Assembly (NCBI RefSeq): GCF_029873635.1
Contig: NC_080421.1
Location: 434,001-498,000, forward strand
Source: Malania oleifera
Lineage: Eukaryota > Streptophyta > Magnoliopsida > Santalales > Ximeniaceae
DNA: 64,000 nt
Reading direction: 5' to 3'
Of this stretch, positions 45,961 to 57,945 are shown one piece after another. Under the pieces are notes generated by a model. The model saw only the letters and a list, made by a program, of their open reading frames with translations. It did not search any database and was not told where the DNA came from. Position numbers and translations under genes: made by a program. Within the stretch, counting starts at the first letter, position 1, and the number at the start of each line of letters is the position of its first letter.

Positions 45961-47074
45961 TGTAGTAGAAAAATGTTCATGGAAGCGCCATGCTCAAAAG
46001 TTGCGCAAGTGGTTGACGTCAAGGAGCGTACCATAACGTCCATTAACAATAAAAATATTTTTTCAATGGCTTTTATAATTTTTTCAAAAAATTTTAAAAC
46101 TTTTATGGATGTTTATTTTAATTCTATTTTAAATTCACATGGTCATTTTATTTTATATGTATGAATGAATTTAATCCATTGAACTTAATTCTAAATATTA
46201 AAGTATTTTCAAAACAACTAAATAACATAAAATATAGTTTTTTTCCTTGAAAATAGTTGAAAATTAACAACAAAAGCAAAAAAAATAGCAACATAAGGGA
46301 CCATTTGGTATCATTGTCAAAAATTAAAAAAAATTAACGAAAGTCAAAAATAAAAACTAAAAATCACAAACCAGCAAAATGTTTGTTTAATTGTTGTAAA
46401 GCTAAAACAAATTAAAAACTTAATTAAAAAATGTTCATTTTAATCTTCAAATAAAATAATATTATTAAAATAAGATTAAAATAATAAAATAGTAAAATAA
46501 TAAAAATTTAAAAAATACAATAATAAAAATTAAAAATAGTTTAATTATTTTACTTGTTATATTTTTAAAATTTACTTCCCAATAACAATTTTATTGTACA
46601 TGACAATGGAAAAATAGTAAAAAAAGAAATTTAATTGGATTTTTTTATTATTTTTAATTTTTTTAAAAATTTATGTATATATTTATTTTAATTAAATTTA
46701 AATTCAAATGAAAATCTTATAATTTTAATTAAAAAGTGTGTAAAAATGAATGATTTAATCCAAAAAATCATTTTTGGATATTAAAATTTCTCTCAACAAG
46801 TTGCCAAAACAATTGAAAACCATAAAACTGATTTTCAATTTTAACAGTTGTACGCTGACAATAGAAACGAAAAAATTAGCAACATATACAAATACGTTTT
46901 TATAATTTGTTTCTTCACTGTTCAGAAACAAAAAATAGCAACGATACCAAACATGTCCTAAACAAGGGCATTTTTTCATAATCTATTTCTTCACTATACA
47001 AAAATTGATTTTTTTTTGTGAGAAACCTTAATGAGAGAGCGACCAATGAGCTTGTTCCTATGATTAATGTTGCT
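45961..47074. other. Very AT-rich stretch with a TIR element candidate
   Basis: Most of 46040-46960 is A/T homopolymer-like. An element candidate spans about 46294-46960: left AAGGGACCATTTGGTATCAT and right complement TAGGACATGTTTGGTATCGT are inverted and similar, as in many plant hAT-type MITEs. I could not find a matching target duplication. Confidence 0.45.
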
Positions 47075-47640
47075 TTATTCTTCAGGCATTAGTTGGAGAG
47101 TGAAAAGAGAGTTTGGGCTTTAGACTTTTCTAGGGTATTTCTTCAACTCCTCTCATTTGATTCATCACTCCAGTGCTACTCCTTTGCCTTTCACTCTTTC
47201 ATTTGGGAAGCTAGAATTCCTCCAAAGAAGCTTTTATGTGGATGACAATCTTGCAAAAAAGTAACACTAGTGACTTGCTTCAAAGATGAAGACCTAACAA
47301 ATGTTCATCTCACAATGTGTGCGCCCTTTGTTTTAAGATTGAGGAGAATTGATCATGCTTGTTCTTACATTGTTAGGTCTCTTTAGGATACTTTGGAGTA
47401 TGATGTTTAGTATTTTGGGAGAGAAATGGAGGCATTTTTGTGTTTTGATATTTAGAGGTTTGGGAAGGGGAAGGAGAGAGGCCTTGTGGAGTTGCTCAAT
47501 CAATTATGGCTATCATTTGGTGTATTTGGATGGAGAGATACCAGAAATTTTTAAAAAGATACGCTACACCTCTTGATTTGGTTTGGAGAAAGAGTGGTGT
47601 TTCTTGCATCATCATGGGTCTCAACACCTTTTTTTTTTTT
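47075..47640 (+). mobile_element. L1-D: plus-strand L1 3' fragment
   Basis: Translation gives HSFIWKARIPPKKLLC then CAPFVLRLRR..., the L1 C-terminal zinc-finger region in broken frames, followed by an LYKKIRYTS-like tail and a T-run at 47623-47646. 5' truncated. Orientation is opposite to L1-C, L1-E and L1-F. Confidence 0.65.
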
Positions 47641-47646
47641 TTTTTT

Positions 47647-48685
47647 GACATTTAGCTATGACACATTTATGATTGGGTTGTTTTACTCTAGTAGAGTTAT
47701 TTTGTATTTATCTGTTTTAACTAATTGTATCTTGTTTTTTTTTTTTTTTTCATTTTGTTCTTTTCTTTTGGTTCTATGAGGATATCTTATCCTCCTTTTT
47801 ATCTTCCTAATCCTCCTCCTATTGTACTTTTCTTCTACTTTTCTAACAAATTTCTTTGTTTATCCCCCCCACCCAAAAAATTAAAAACAACAAATTTTCT
47901 AATCAATCTTGCACAGCAAATCTTCTAGTCATTCAATAGAACTTCCTTCTTCTTTTTTTGATAGAGTGCTCCTTCTGAATCTAAGATATTCTCTCGAACC
48001 ACTTTTCTATTTTATCCAATTGGTTTAATTATGTATTACACCCTCAATTTCTCAAAGCCTAGAAGATCCAGGAAACACACTAGTGCTAGGAATTTCTTTT
48101 TTTATACAAAAAATAATAATTAAAGAAAAAAGAATGTACAAAAAGAAGAAAGTGCTACAAAGAAAAATAAAATAAATATAAAACTACATCCAAAATAACA
48201 AAGCTTGTCAATAAGTTAAAATTGATTTGGAGGGAAATCATGCGGAGACAAATAACTAAATATAAATATATATTTATATATGGTTACTTGGCACGTACGT
48301 GTGTACAATTAAGACCTTAATGAAATTAAAATTTGTGAGTTTAATAATTAAATTTCAATTATACGACTGTTAGAAAATAACTATCAGAATTACCTTTCAA
48401 CTTAAAATTCGAAATTAACAGCCATGATAATTTGAAAAAAATTATTAATAACTCTTCAACTCTTTAAATAAGATATCTTAATGACATATTCAATCCAAGA
48501 ATTTATTATACTTCCTCTCTTACTCCTTTCCAAGTCAAACACAAAAAATGTTCAGATTGGCTGCCTGCAAATTTCTGGTTGTTTTGTTGTGTCTTGGAGG
48601 CGATTAGCATTATTTTCCAATAACAAACTCAATCAAGTGGGGGCAAATATCACCACAGTGAATTACCAACACGTCAAAGCCACAA
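47647..48685. other. Non-coding, with possible RTE scrap
   Basis: T-runs at 47623-47646 and 47738-47751. Around 47960-48090 the words tctcgaaccacttttctatt, ttatccaattggtttaatta and cacactagtgctagg resemble the RTE C-terminal region in complement, at low identity. The remainder is AT-rich and unrecognised. Confidence 0.4.
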
Positions 48686-49575
48686 AACCTTATTTTTTTT
48701 AACAAGACAAATCTATTAATGAGAAGAATAATTACAATGGAAGGCGGACAAGAAATCTTCACGAAAGACGGCAAGAAACAGACAAAAATTAATTGAAACT
48801 GCCTTCCAACCCTTTGGATATCAAACAGTGGAAGACCCCCCAAAACCCCAAAAGAATGTGCCCAAAGACGAGCATAAAAGGTTGCTTTCTCCCAAAGCAG
48901 GTTTGGAGAAGCCTTCCGATCTTTGAAGATTCTAGCATTCCTTTCAAGCCAAAGCATCCACATAATTGTATACATTGCAGAGTTCTAAAAACCCTAACTC
49001 TTTTTTATTCTTCCCATTACCCCAAAACTACATCAAAAAATCATGAATAGCTATCAAAGCCATCCACTCTTACCAAAACATGAAAACAAGTTATGTGATG
49101 TATACCTCACCACATGGAAAAGAAGGAAAATATAGCTAGATGTCTCACTTGCCTTGTAACATAGCATGCAAACATGTGGATTTAGGGCTTTATAAGGCTT
49201 CCACATCTGTAACACATCATTCGTATTGATCATGTTCAGAGTTAAGAGTCCATATGAAAGCTTGGATTTTAAATTGAACTTTTGCTTCCCATACAGCTTT
49301 GTTTGATTGGGACGGGCTAGGATTTGTGGATTTGTAAGATTACAAAGGAAAGATTTTGAAGAGAATGACCACGAACCCAAATCCTTGCATCCCCCTCAAA
49401 GTTGGGAAAAAAGAATCCAGCACACCTGGTACACAAGCCAACTCACAACCTCTCCATTGAAACTCCTAAAATAGGGAAATTCTAAAAAAAAGAGCCCCCC
49501 ATCAAAAAAATGGAAAGCTGAAATTAGTGCATCATGAAAGGAAGAAAGTCTAAACAAGCACAGCACCAATAGCAC
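48686..49575 (-). mobile_element. L1-E: L1 LINE 3' fragment
   Basis: Minus strand: zinc-finger region at 49054-49380 (LLTLNMINTNDVLQMWKPYK, CMLCYKASETSSYIFLLFH) and C-terminus at 48610-48975 (MWMLWLERNARIFKDRKAS, LWEKATFYARLWA). The tail complement is a T-run at 48690. L1-F begins directly at its upstream side (49576), so L1-F seems to have inserted into L1-E. Confidence 0.8.
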
Positions 49576-52000
49576 CAACAATTTTTTTTTTAAATATATA
49601 TAACAAAATAAGAGATTTCATTGATAAGAGAAGAATGAGAATATGGAGAGTCAAAATTCTGTAGTAATCCAGAAAAAATAAATCCAAAAAACAAAAACTG
49701 GAAAAATCAGAGCAAAAGATTCCTCCATGCTCACCAAACCTCCAAAAAGCTAACTCCCCTATAGCAACCAAATCCAACACACCCAACCATCTGCAAATTC
49801 AATTTTCTCCCCGAAAAAATACGTGCATTACGCTCCAACTATAATCCCCACAACATTGCAAAAATGCCGCATTTCCAAAGTGTAACCCTCTCCTTCATTC
49901 TTCCAAACCCCTTCAAAATAGACAACATTCCCTCCACTTGTGCTAGGCAAACCCAAGTTTCTCCCATCACACAAAATAGTTTATTCCAAATTCTCCAAGC
50001 ATAATCAAAGGGTAGAAACAATGAGGTGCCATTTCAGAATTCAAATAAAAAGCATGCAAACATTTGGAGATAATGCCTTCAAAGTTCTTCTGATTTGCAA
50101 CAAGTTATTAGTATTTGACCTTATTAAGCAAAATCAGCCAAAATGAATGCCTTAATTTTTGGAGGACTTTGACCTTCCAAATAAATGAATATAGGGGGAA
50201 ACGAGTATTGGAAAGGGTCAAAAACTCAAAAAATGGCATACAAGAATACACCATGGAATGATCCAAAGCCCAAGTTCACTTATCCTTAGCTGAAGAAATA
50301 TGACAATTTTTCAATAACAAGGATGAAAATTCTGTCAACTCTGTATCATTTAGGAATCTTATGAAATGAAAATTCCAAGAAACCAGAGGGCTATCCACAT
50401 CAACTACAAAGAAGGAAATCATATTATGTTGATCTGAGCTCAAATGAATGAGATGAGGAAAAGATATGGCATCATTCCCCAACCATGGGTCTTCCGAAAA
50501 GCGAATCCGAGAACCCCACCCCCCCCCCCCACCATAAATTTCATGTGAGTAAATAAGGGATAAATCTGAGAAATAGATGTCCATGAGCTCTCCGATAAAC
50601 ATTGTCGACTAACATTGGTATCCCACCCATTCTCACCCAAACCATACTTCTAATCACACTATGCCAAAAGAAATGATCTTCTAAGGGAAAATGCCATAAC
50701 CATTTAGCTAAGCCGGCAACATTTTTGACACTAGTTTTCCAAGACCCAGTCCTCCCTTCAATTTAGACCCGCAAGCCTCTTTCCACCTCACTAAATGATC
50801 CCTAAAGCCCCCTAACTCCAGACCACAAATGTTTCTCATTAATAACTCAATCTTATTAGCAATCCCCACTAGAATCCTAAAAACAGACAAATAATATAGC
50901 AGAACACTAGATAAACAAGCCTGGATAAGGGTGAATCTACCTCGAAGGGTAAAAAGTGCCCCCTTCCAACCATCAAGCCTCTTGGGCATTCTATCCACAA
51001 GAGATTCCAAAACTTCACACCTCTAGGGTTACCCGAAAAGGACCCCTAAATAAGTCAAAGGTCAATCCAAAAGACCACACCCCACATCAAAAGACCGCTC
51101 GCTAGCATTCAACAGGCACTTTAATATTTGCTAAACCACTTTTCCCTATATTTATTTTTAGCCCAAGAACCCTCTTAAAAAATTTGAGGATACACATCTG
51201 CTAGAAGGAAGGGTTATGATACTCTAGAAAGAAGATAGTATCATCCACAAACTGAAGATGAGAAACCACTAATCACACACTCCCAACTTCCAACCCTTTC
51301 ACAACTAGGACAAATTCCCCATTCACAAATATCGAGAACTACGCAGAAGGCAACCATCCCCTCAACCACCTGTGCCAACGCTCATCCGAACCATTTCTCA
51401 TAAAAATTTTATCCAAAAAACTCCCAAGTAACTCTATTGTAGTCCTCAAAATCCAACTTTTAAAAAAAATAAAATAAAATCCCTCTTAATTTTTCTACAA
51501 ATACGCTTGCCACCAAACTACTATTTGACTACCCCCAATAGGACCACTCCAAGCCATAGAAATAGTCTTATCAAGCATCCCACTCAGTCTATTAGCTAGA
51601 ACTTTGATGATAATCTCATTAACACTAAAGACTAGAGTCGCATATCTAAAGTCCTCTACCTTAAAGGATCTAGATTTCTTAGGCACGAGGGTAATAAAAG
51701 TGGAATTAATGCTCTTACTCAGAATCCTGTTCCCATAAATTCAGCAAAAATTTTAAGCAATTAATCCTTAATAATATCCCAACAATATTTTTTTTGGGGG
51801 GGGGGGGGGGGGGGAGGCAGCCCGATGCACAAAGCTCCCACATATACGGAGTCCGGGGAAGGTGCGGACCACAATGAGTCCTAGCAATCTTGAAAGAAAG
51901 TCAAATTAAAACCATCCGGATTAGGCTCCTCTTCTTAACCCCCCCCAAAAAAGCCCCTTTAAACCTCTCACATTCCAACTAATAATTTTCATAACTTGAC
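49576..52000 (-). pseudogene. L1-F LINE ORF2 remnant
   Basis: Poly-A complement (T-run) at 49580-49590. The C-terminus at 49550-50020 reads ERVTLWKCGIFAMLWGL and PFDYAWRIWNKLFCVMGETW. RT pieces run from 50276 to 51690 (WKGALFTLRGRFTLIQACLS, ESLVDRMPKRLDGW, INEIIIKVLANRLSGMLDKT). The ORF2 start complement (ttttcat) lies near 51985-51991 with WNVRGL-like text. SINE-3 interrupts at about 51787. Frames are heavily broken. Confidence 0.82.
51787..51882 (-). mobile_element. SINE-3 (Au-type), 5'-truncated, next to a 19-G run
   Basis: Complement reads the Au SINE 3' part: accttccccggactccgtat, tgggagctttgtgcatcggg, ctgcc, then 19 C (G run on plus at 51796-51814). The L1-F sequence is split between aacaat (51781-51786) and agcaat (51883-51888), a short target duplication. 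Confidence 0.75.
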
Positions 52001-54440
52001 ATGCTTATCACCCTTCCTAAGCCCCTTACCACCCTCATACTTAATAGAAGAGAATAATTTTTTTAATTCTTTCTGAATTTTTTTCTCTTGTTGGTTCTGG
52101 GGCTCAAACCCAACCTCACCTCCTTACCTAAGGGATCCACTAGTTTCAAGCCAAAATCTTCTATAGCTAAATCCATAGCCCTCTCCCCTACAAGGAACCT
52201 CCCTTTGGCATATAGTATTAAAAACAAGAAGAGACAAAGTGGGAAGAGGAAGGATACCATTACTAGTTTAAGAGGAACACGGACCCCCAAAGAAACATCT
52301 ACCTTTTCAACATTCCCCCCCCCCCCCCCAACCCCCAAAGCAAGAGGATTCAAATTATCACATGAAGAAAATCAAGCTCAGGGTTAGAAGGCAAGGAACC
52401 CTTCTCATATAAGACAATCTTTACCTGCCTACGTATAGGCAAGATCCTTATGTTGACATTCTAGCTCCATTTGTTGCTAGGTGTTGCCATTAAATTCATT
52501 ATATCTCAAACCAATCAAATCAGCATCTCCGTTCACTCCCTCAAATAGTTGTTATAAACCGCTCTCCTTTGCGAGTTCAAACTCAGTTCTCAATTGGTCA
52601 ACTTATAGTTTCTTCTTGGAATCACATATGTTGCTCATATTGCCTCCACATCATACGAGGAATCAAAACGTGTTTCCTCTTCAAGATTAGCCTTCTGATT
52701 CTCCTTATCTTATTTTATGGGACAATTTTGATTATTCAAGTTAAGATTGAATTCTTGCATGCCAATCTGGGATTTTTTTTTTTTTTAATTAAAATGAACT
52801 TTCCTCCTTGCTATGAGAACTACAATCAATCTCTGAACATTTCTCATCCGCCCTGCTTATCTTCTTGCTTACTGCATCCTTCTGCCCGACATTAAAAATC
52901 AGCCCATTGAGACCCCGATTTCATTTCTCTCCACCCTCAATTCTAGTAAGCTTTGTGTCAACATTTGAAGCACACCTGCCAGCCTCATTAAGAAGAAAGA
53001 CCCTTTTTTTTTAAACCCACATTAATTTTATCTCCATAGGCCCACGTGACTTAGGCCTTTGAACATAAGGCCCATTCATTTTCAGCCCTCTAAACCCATT
53101 CCGATCTTTAAATTTTTAAAAACTCCCCAACAACTGTAATGCTATTAATTAAAGAAAATAAATTAATGAAATAAAACCCCTGAATCCCTGCGATTCCAGG
53201 CTTCAGCATTCCCTGCAGTGGTCTCTTTCAGCCAAAGCAACCATAACTATGTTGGCGAAAGAGGGGCTTTCCGAAGGTTCACCCTGCTTTCTACCTGCTC
53301 CCCCCTCCCTTCAAATGTTCCTAGAACCACAGTCTAGACACCGTAGCCTGCCTTGAAGGCCATCTACTTTGATCTTGCTAATCCCCGACAATGCTAGCAA
53401 AGCTACAAGAAAGGACTTCCATCCCATATATTATTCCCCCTCTAGAATTCTAATGTCCAACCACCTCCCTCCACTACTATCCTGCTTCAACAGGAGAAAA
53501 TTGCCCCTCTCATTCAATACAGATCTTAAATCGGCTGCCCATCCTTTCTTTGTGATGGAGTGAGCTCCTCTACCCATCTCTATTTTTCCCAACCCCTTTG
53601 CACAAAACCCCATCACCTTCGTCACCTAGATAAAATCATCCTTCTTCAACACAATGAAGGAAACATGCCACCTTGCAAATTCAATGATACAAAATGTCGA
53701 TGTCTAACCAAATCATGTTGAACACCTTCCTATCAATTTTAACAGTAGAATGTTCTCCCATTTCTAGTCCTAAAACCAAATGGAGAGAAAAATCATTGGT
53801 TCTAGCTGAAACTACAAAAGAAAGAATAATGGTAATTTTGGTGTGAAGCGAGTGAGATACAAATTATTGGTGGCAGGAAGAAAGTTGGCTATGGTTGGGA
53901 CTGTGACTTATTGGTATTATGTGATTCGGGTTAGGGACGAGGTAATAGAAGAGGGATGCTGTTGTGTACGGGGTATCACGTGATACAGAAGAGAACTCCA
54001 AAGGTATACGAGTGATCTTGATACAGACAGAGTTGGAGTAGCCGATGTCCAAAAAGAACATGAGTTTGAAAAGGATATATTTTTTCTCTGTGATTGGTCA
54101 AGCGATGGGTTCTAGTGTAGGGGCTTCAATGGAAGAGAAGATGTTTTGGCTAAGAGAGACAAGCAACAAAAGGAAGAAGTGAGAATAGTCAAAGTATGAC
54201 TTTTGTGACTGGATGGTGCAGCAAAGAGATATCGAGAGCTGTCAAAGTGAGATATCGAGAGCTGTCAAAGTGAGACCCTTCTAGCTGGATGGTGAAGCAA
54301 GGGGAGATCAAGAGCAAAAGATTCAAGGAATAGGGATTGAGAAATAGATGAAGGATAACCATCGCTATGCTTACAACCTTGATTGGGAGAGAAACTAGGA
54401 GGAGAGCATCGCCTTAGGAATCCCCCACTATTTTTCCATG
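52001..54440 (-). pseudogene. L1-F LINE ORF1 and 5' region remnant
   Basis: Upstream part of L1-F, parallel to 43578-45960 of L1-C. Only small frames survive. Homopolymers occur here: 15 C at 52315-52329 (12 C at 50519-50530 lie in ORF2). The right boundary near 54440 is approximate; RTE-6 follows. Confidence 0.55.
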
Positions 54441-54452
54441 CATTCAATCTTT

Positions 54453-54619
54453 TTAGTTAAGATGAAAAATGGGAAAGCTATAGGATCGGATAACATCCCA
54501 ATTAAAGTTTGGAAATGCTTAGGCGATAACGGAATTATATGGTTAACTAATTTATTTAATACAATTATAAAAATTAAGAAAATGTCTGATGAATAGAGGA
54601 AAAGCACTTTAATACCTGC
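54453..54619 (+). mobile_element. RTE-6 LINE fragment, plus strand
   Basis: Nearly collinear with RTE-5 from about 41382: aagatgaaaaatgggaaagc, then aacatcccaatt-aagtttgg and ggttaactaatttatttaat. It breaks off at taatacctgcaac where RTE-7 begins. Probably a separate truncated copy into which RTE-7 inserted. Confidence 0.82.
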
Positions 54620-55125
54620 AACAATAACAACAAAACCAAGCCTTAAGTCCCACTAGGTGGGTCAGCTATATGAATCATTTTCCACCAATTTATGCGATCA
54701 TGGACTATTTTTTCTGACAGATTCAGGGATATTAAATCCTTACTATCTCTTTCCAAGTTATTTTAGGTCTACCCCTATCCCTTCTACTGCCCCCCACAAT
54801 AACTAACTCACTCTTCCTCATTGGCGCACTGTGTGGCCTACATTGCAAGTGTCCATACCATCTGAGTCATCCCTCCCTTATCTTATCTTCTATAGGAGCT
54901 ACACCCAACTTACCACGAATATGTTCATTCCTTAATTTATCTTTCAGTGTTATACCACTCATCCATCTAAGCATTCTCATCTCGGCAACTTTTACTTTTT
55001 GGATATTCTGCTTCTTTGTCGCCCAAAATTTTGATCCATATAGCATAATTGGTCTTATAGCTGTCCTATAAAACTTCCCTTTTAATTTTAAGGGTACTCT
55101 ACGATCAAAACTAGGTTGTACCAGT
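54620..55125 (-). mobile_element. RTE-7 LINE 3' fragment, minus strand
   Basis: Plus strand reads caacaataacaacaaaacca, aagtcccactaggtgggtca, the complement of an RTE 3' end. The open minus frame 54867-55160 reads GKFYRTAIRPIMLYGSKFWA, RMLRWMSGITLKDKLRNEHI, very close to RTE-5. Frame conserved over about 85 codons, so the copy is fairly young. 5' truncated near 55125. Confidence 0.85.
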
Positions 55126-56700
55126 GTTATGCTCCTGAACAACACTACAATAGCTTTCACAACTTTGAATTAAGGAAGCCCTTCTAAAACAAAACTACTA
55201 TCCTACTTTAGGGTTGGATTGCCATGATTGGAGATTTGCAAATAAGTCATGATCCTCTTTATCGTCGCCTCATCGGTGATCGACTAGACTACTTGGAGAG
55301 GAATTTGAGTTGGTCCCTTCCTTCTCAGATTGTGTTGCTACAACTACCCAACACAAAGGAGTGTTAAGGGAAGAGGGTCCAAACTCCTTAAGAGGAGTAG
55401 GATGTGTGATAAGCCTTGTATTAAGTTTCCGGGGGGTTAAGAAGGTGCTAATTCAACCAAAAGTATTCCCGGGGGAAGGGGCTCCGTCTCTGTAGGCTAC
55501 TAGTGGGCAGTTCGAGCTATGATAGGGCTTATGTATTTGCCTCACTCCTCTGCTTGGCCGCTTTTGCTCTTCTGGGAGGGTTGGCTTAGTTTGTCGCGCT
55601 AAAAGAAGTAGCATGCCAGCTTCACGCCTTTTAGTAAAACCGCTTGATTTTATGATCCTGTTTCACGAAAGGAAGTAGGTGTAAAAGCTCCCACCTTTAT
55701 GCCTTTGCTCTAGTAGCATAATATCCACACCTTCCCTCAATATCCGAGGTGGGCTCTTTCAAGAGCTCCCTCGGCAACGCAGTAAACATACATATTTCGG
55801 GGTGGGGGGATTTTTGGGCCTTTCTCCTTAACCGAAAAAAGAGCCTTGATTTTGGGCTGAAGGGGACAAAACCTTCATGACTTGAAGAGAGGCTCTCACC
55901 AATCTTTAAAACATTTAAATACATTAGGCCTGGGAGAGGACAGCCAACCATTTTCAAAAATGCACCAAGGGTGATCCAGGCATCCAGCTGCCTACCATAC
56001 GTTTGAGTTTACCATGACCACTCAAGCAAAAGAGCAAATGGGAGAACTCATTGTCTTTTCCTGAGGGAGTTGCACATGCTGCACAAGGATTTTCCTAAGG
56101 GAGATGTCGATAGCGCCCACAATGAGGGCAACTCATTTTTTTGTTGCAAAAGGGGGCAAAACAAGTGGATGTTTGACTCAATGACTCTTTGTTTGTGCCT
56201 AGGAAGGATCCATTCACCCAACTCCTCTGCAGTTGTTGAGATCCCATGCCACCCTTTAGAGTTGAATCCTTCTAGGAAAGCGATTTGCCTCATCTTTATT
56301 GATTTCTAACAGTGCAAAAAACTTGCAGAAGTCAATCCTTTTGAGTTTGAGCATTAGGGTTTTCTCCCCATTCCTCTTCCTTTGAAACCAAGGTACGTGC
56401 TTGTTGAGGACCCAAAACTAACCCCCAACCCCCAGGATGTGAGAAATAATTCCATCTCTCCTCCTATGTCAAGAAAGACAAAAACCCTTTTGGCCTTACG
56501 GCATTCAATTATCCTAAGCAAATCAACTTGTTCTGCACCAAGAACAAAGTCAAAAGATTTCTTTTTCACAACCACTAACCTTCATGCGTCACTTTGCATG
56601 AGAGAGAGGACCAGATCATTGTGTCCAACGATTTTGTTGCTAACTTCTTGTTTTGTTGATGAAACTAGGTTAAAATTAATAGCGTAATCATAATGCTGTA
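55126..56700. other. Unclassified richer-GC stretch, no confident gene
   Basis: Clearly higher GC than its surroundings between about 55190 and 56330. Short frames on both strands (55310-55495 plus, 55697-55957 minus, 56048-56293 minus, 56354-56575 minus) have no domain I recognise. Base composition and words such as cgcgctaaaagaagtagcat remind me of plant mitochondrial DNA, which suggests a possible organelle-derived insertion, but this is a weak impression. Confidence 0.3.
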
Positions 56701-57176
56701 GAATGAACCTAAAAAACAAAAAAAAAATCCTCTTCAAAACATCAAACCCTAGCGCAAAAAGAAGCAGATAAAATGGATCTCTCTGCCTAACACATCTCTC
56801 TGCCTAACACCCCAACAAGCTTTAACCAAATTCTACACACCAATCCAGGTTTAATTTCATTAATGGAGGATAATTCTTCCAAAAGTAATTTCTTGAATAG
56901 TTATCCTAGGAAAAAAATGTGCCGAAAATTACATTCAAGAATTATGTCTTATTTGAGTTGTTTTTACCAACTTGAAACTTCTAGATGCTAAACTCTCTAC
57001 ATTATTCCAATTCGGATTTTGGTCCACGTATAGTTATACACAATTTCAAACTCTCAATTTTATATTCCCAGACACAACAAAGTAACTTGCAAATTATACA
57101 ATAAGAGGAGGAGAGGGAGATATTAATTCTACAGAGGAAGTTGTAAATAATAATTCAGAGAAACAATTGCAGTTAC
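56701..57176. other. Start of aminoacylase intron 1, unique-looking
   Basis: AT-rich, no recognised repeat. Contains the donor GTAACT at 57176-57171 (minus strand). Confidence 0.5.
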
Positions 57177-57789
57177 CTTCGTCAAGAACGACTCCGACGT
57201 TCAAGTTCTTAAACTCGTTTGAATCTACAAATTTTCCCGCACCGTCGTGGCCGCCAATCTCCTCATCGGGGGCAAAAGACAAGTATACAGTGCGGAGGGG
57301 CTGAAACCCAGAAGCCTTAAGGCGGCGAATGGCCTCCAGGTACTGCAACCCCACACACTTCATGTCCTGGGAGCCTCTGGCGTAGACATCGCCGCGGGGG
57401 TCGAGGACGGCGTCAAAGGGCGGGTGGGTCCACTTGCGGGGCTCAGCGGGGACGACGTCGGTGTGGGAGTAGAGCAGGATGGAAGGGAGGTTTGGGTTTT
57501 TGCCTGTCCATTTGAGGAGGACGAGGGGCTTGCCCTTCACGAACTCGATAGTTTGAGAGTCGAGGGAGAGGGAGTTGCCCTGGGAGATGATGAACTCGGC
57601 TGCGGCGGCGTAGTCGGGATTGGGATGGGCGGTGTTGATCCGGAGGTATTGCTGGAATCGGGAGATTGTAGCGGAAACGGAAGAAGAGGATGAGTCTTGA
57701 GCTGAGACCGAGAGGGTGAGGAGAAAGGGTGGTGGGGGGAGTAGGAGGAGAAGAACAATGATTACAGAGTTTCTGCACCTCAGCCCCAT
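57177..57789 (-). CDS. Aminoacylase-1-like gene, exon 1 (secretory signal and M20 catalytic domain)
   Basis: Encodes 204 codons plus one base from ATG 57789 (MGLRCRNS). Residues about 9-30 are hydrophobic (VIIVLLLLLPPPPFLLTLSV), a probable signal peptide for the secretory pathway. The M20 zinc peptidase motifs follow: SHTDVVP (residues about 108-114, zinc His and adjacent Asp), GSQDMK (about 138-143, bridging Asp), PDEEIGG (about 173-179, general-base Glu and zinc Glu) and VVLDEG at the exon end (zinc Asp). Family reaction: hydrolysis of N-acyl-L-amino acids. No stop or missing key residue. The base composition is far more GC-rich than the surrounding mobile elements. Symbol left empty because the exact orthologue cannot be named from sequence alone. 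Confidence 0.93.
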
Positions 57790-57945
57790 CAGCGACTCTC
57801 AGCAGGCACCCAAGTCCCAACTCCTAAACCCACCCACTGGTTTATGTAGACTAGTTGCTGACAAGCATCACTCCGCACGTCATTTGGTTTTTAGTGGCGT
57901 GATGCTCCAAAACACCAACACGAATATAATGCGTTTTTTTCCATT
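57790..57945 (-). promoter_or_regulatory. Putative aminoacylase core promoter and 5' UTR
   Basis: On the minus strand a TATA-like attatattcg (57921-57930) lies about 135 bp before the ATG. TGACGTG (57882-57876) contains an ACGT core, the type bound by plant bZIP factors. I see no upstream in-frame ATG between them and the start. Positions fit a promoter but transcription start is not proven. Confidence 0.4.

Larger units (their letters stand above)
30837..57176 (-). other. Aminoacylase intron 1 (about 26.3 kb, filled with mobile elements)
   Basis: Donor GTAACT directly after exon 1 (57176) and acceptor CAAAACAG before exon 2 (30840-30837). The phases agree: 613 nt in exon 1 leaves one base, completed by exon 2. 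Contents from right to left are RTE fragments, L1-F, L1-E, L1-D, an AT-rich TIR candidate, L1-C with nested RTE-5 and SINE-2, a hAT-like element, RTE-4, an LTR mosaic and SINE-1. That both exons belong to one gene rests on frame and order; a transcript has not been seen. Confidence 0.8.

Noticed and set aside
54453..55125. Twin-priming inversion of one RTE insertion
   Set aside because: The inverted piece lies beyond the 3' tail rather than at the 5' end, so the geometry does not fit.
57247..57693. 148-codon plus-strand frame opposite aminoacylase exon 1
   Set aside because: Antisense shadow of a GC-rich exon; the minus strand has the M20 motifs and splice sites.
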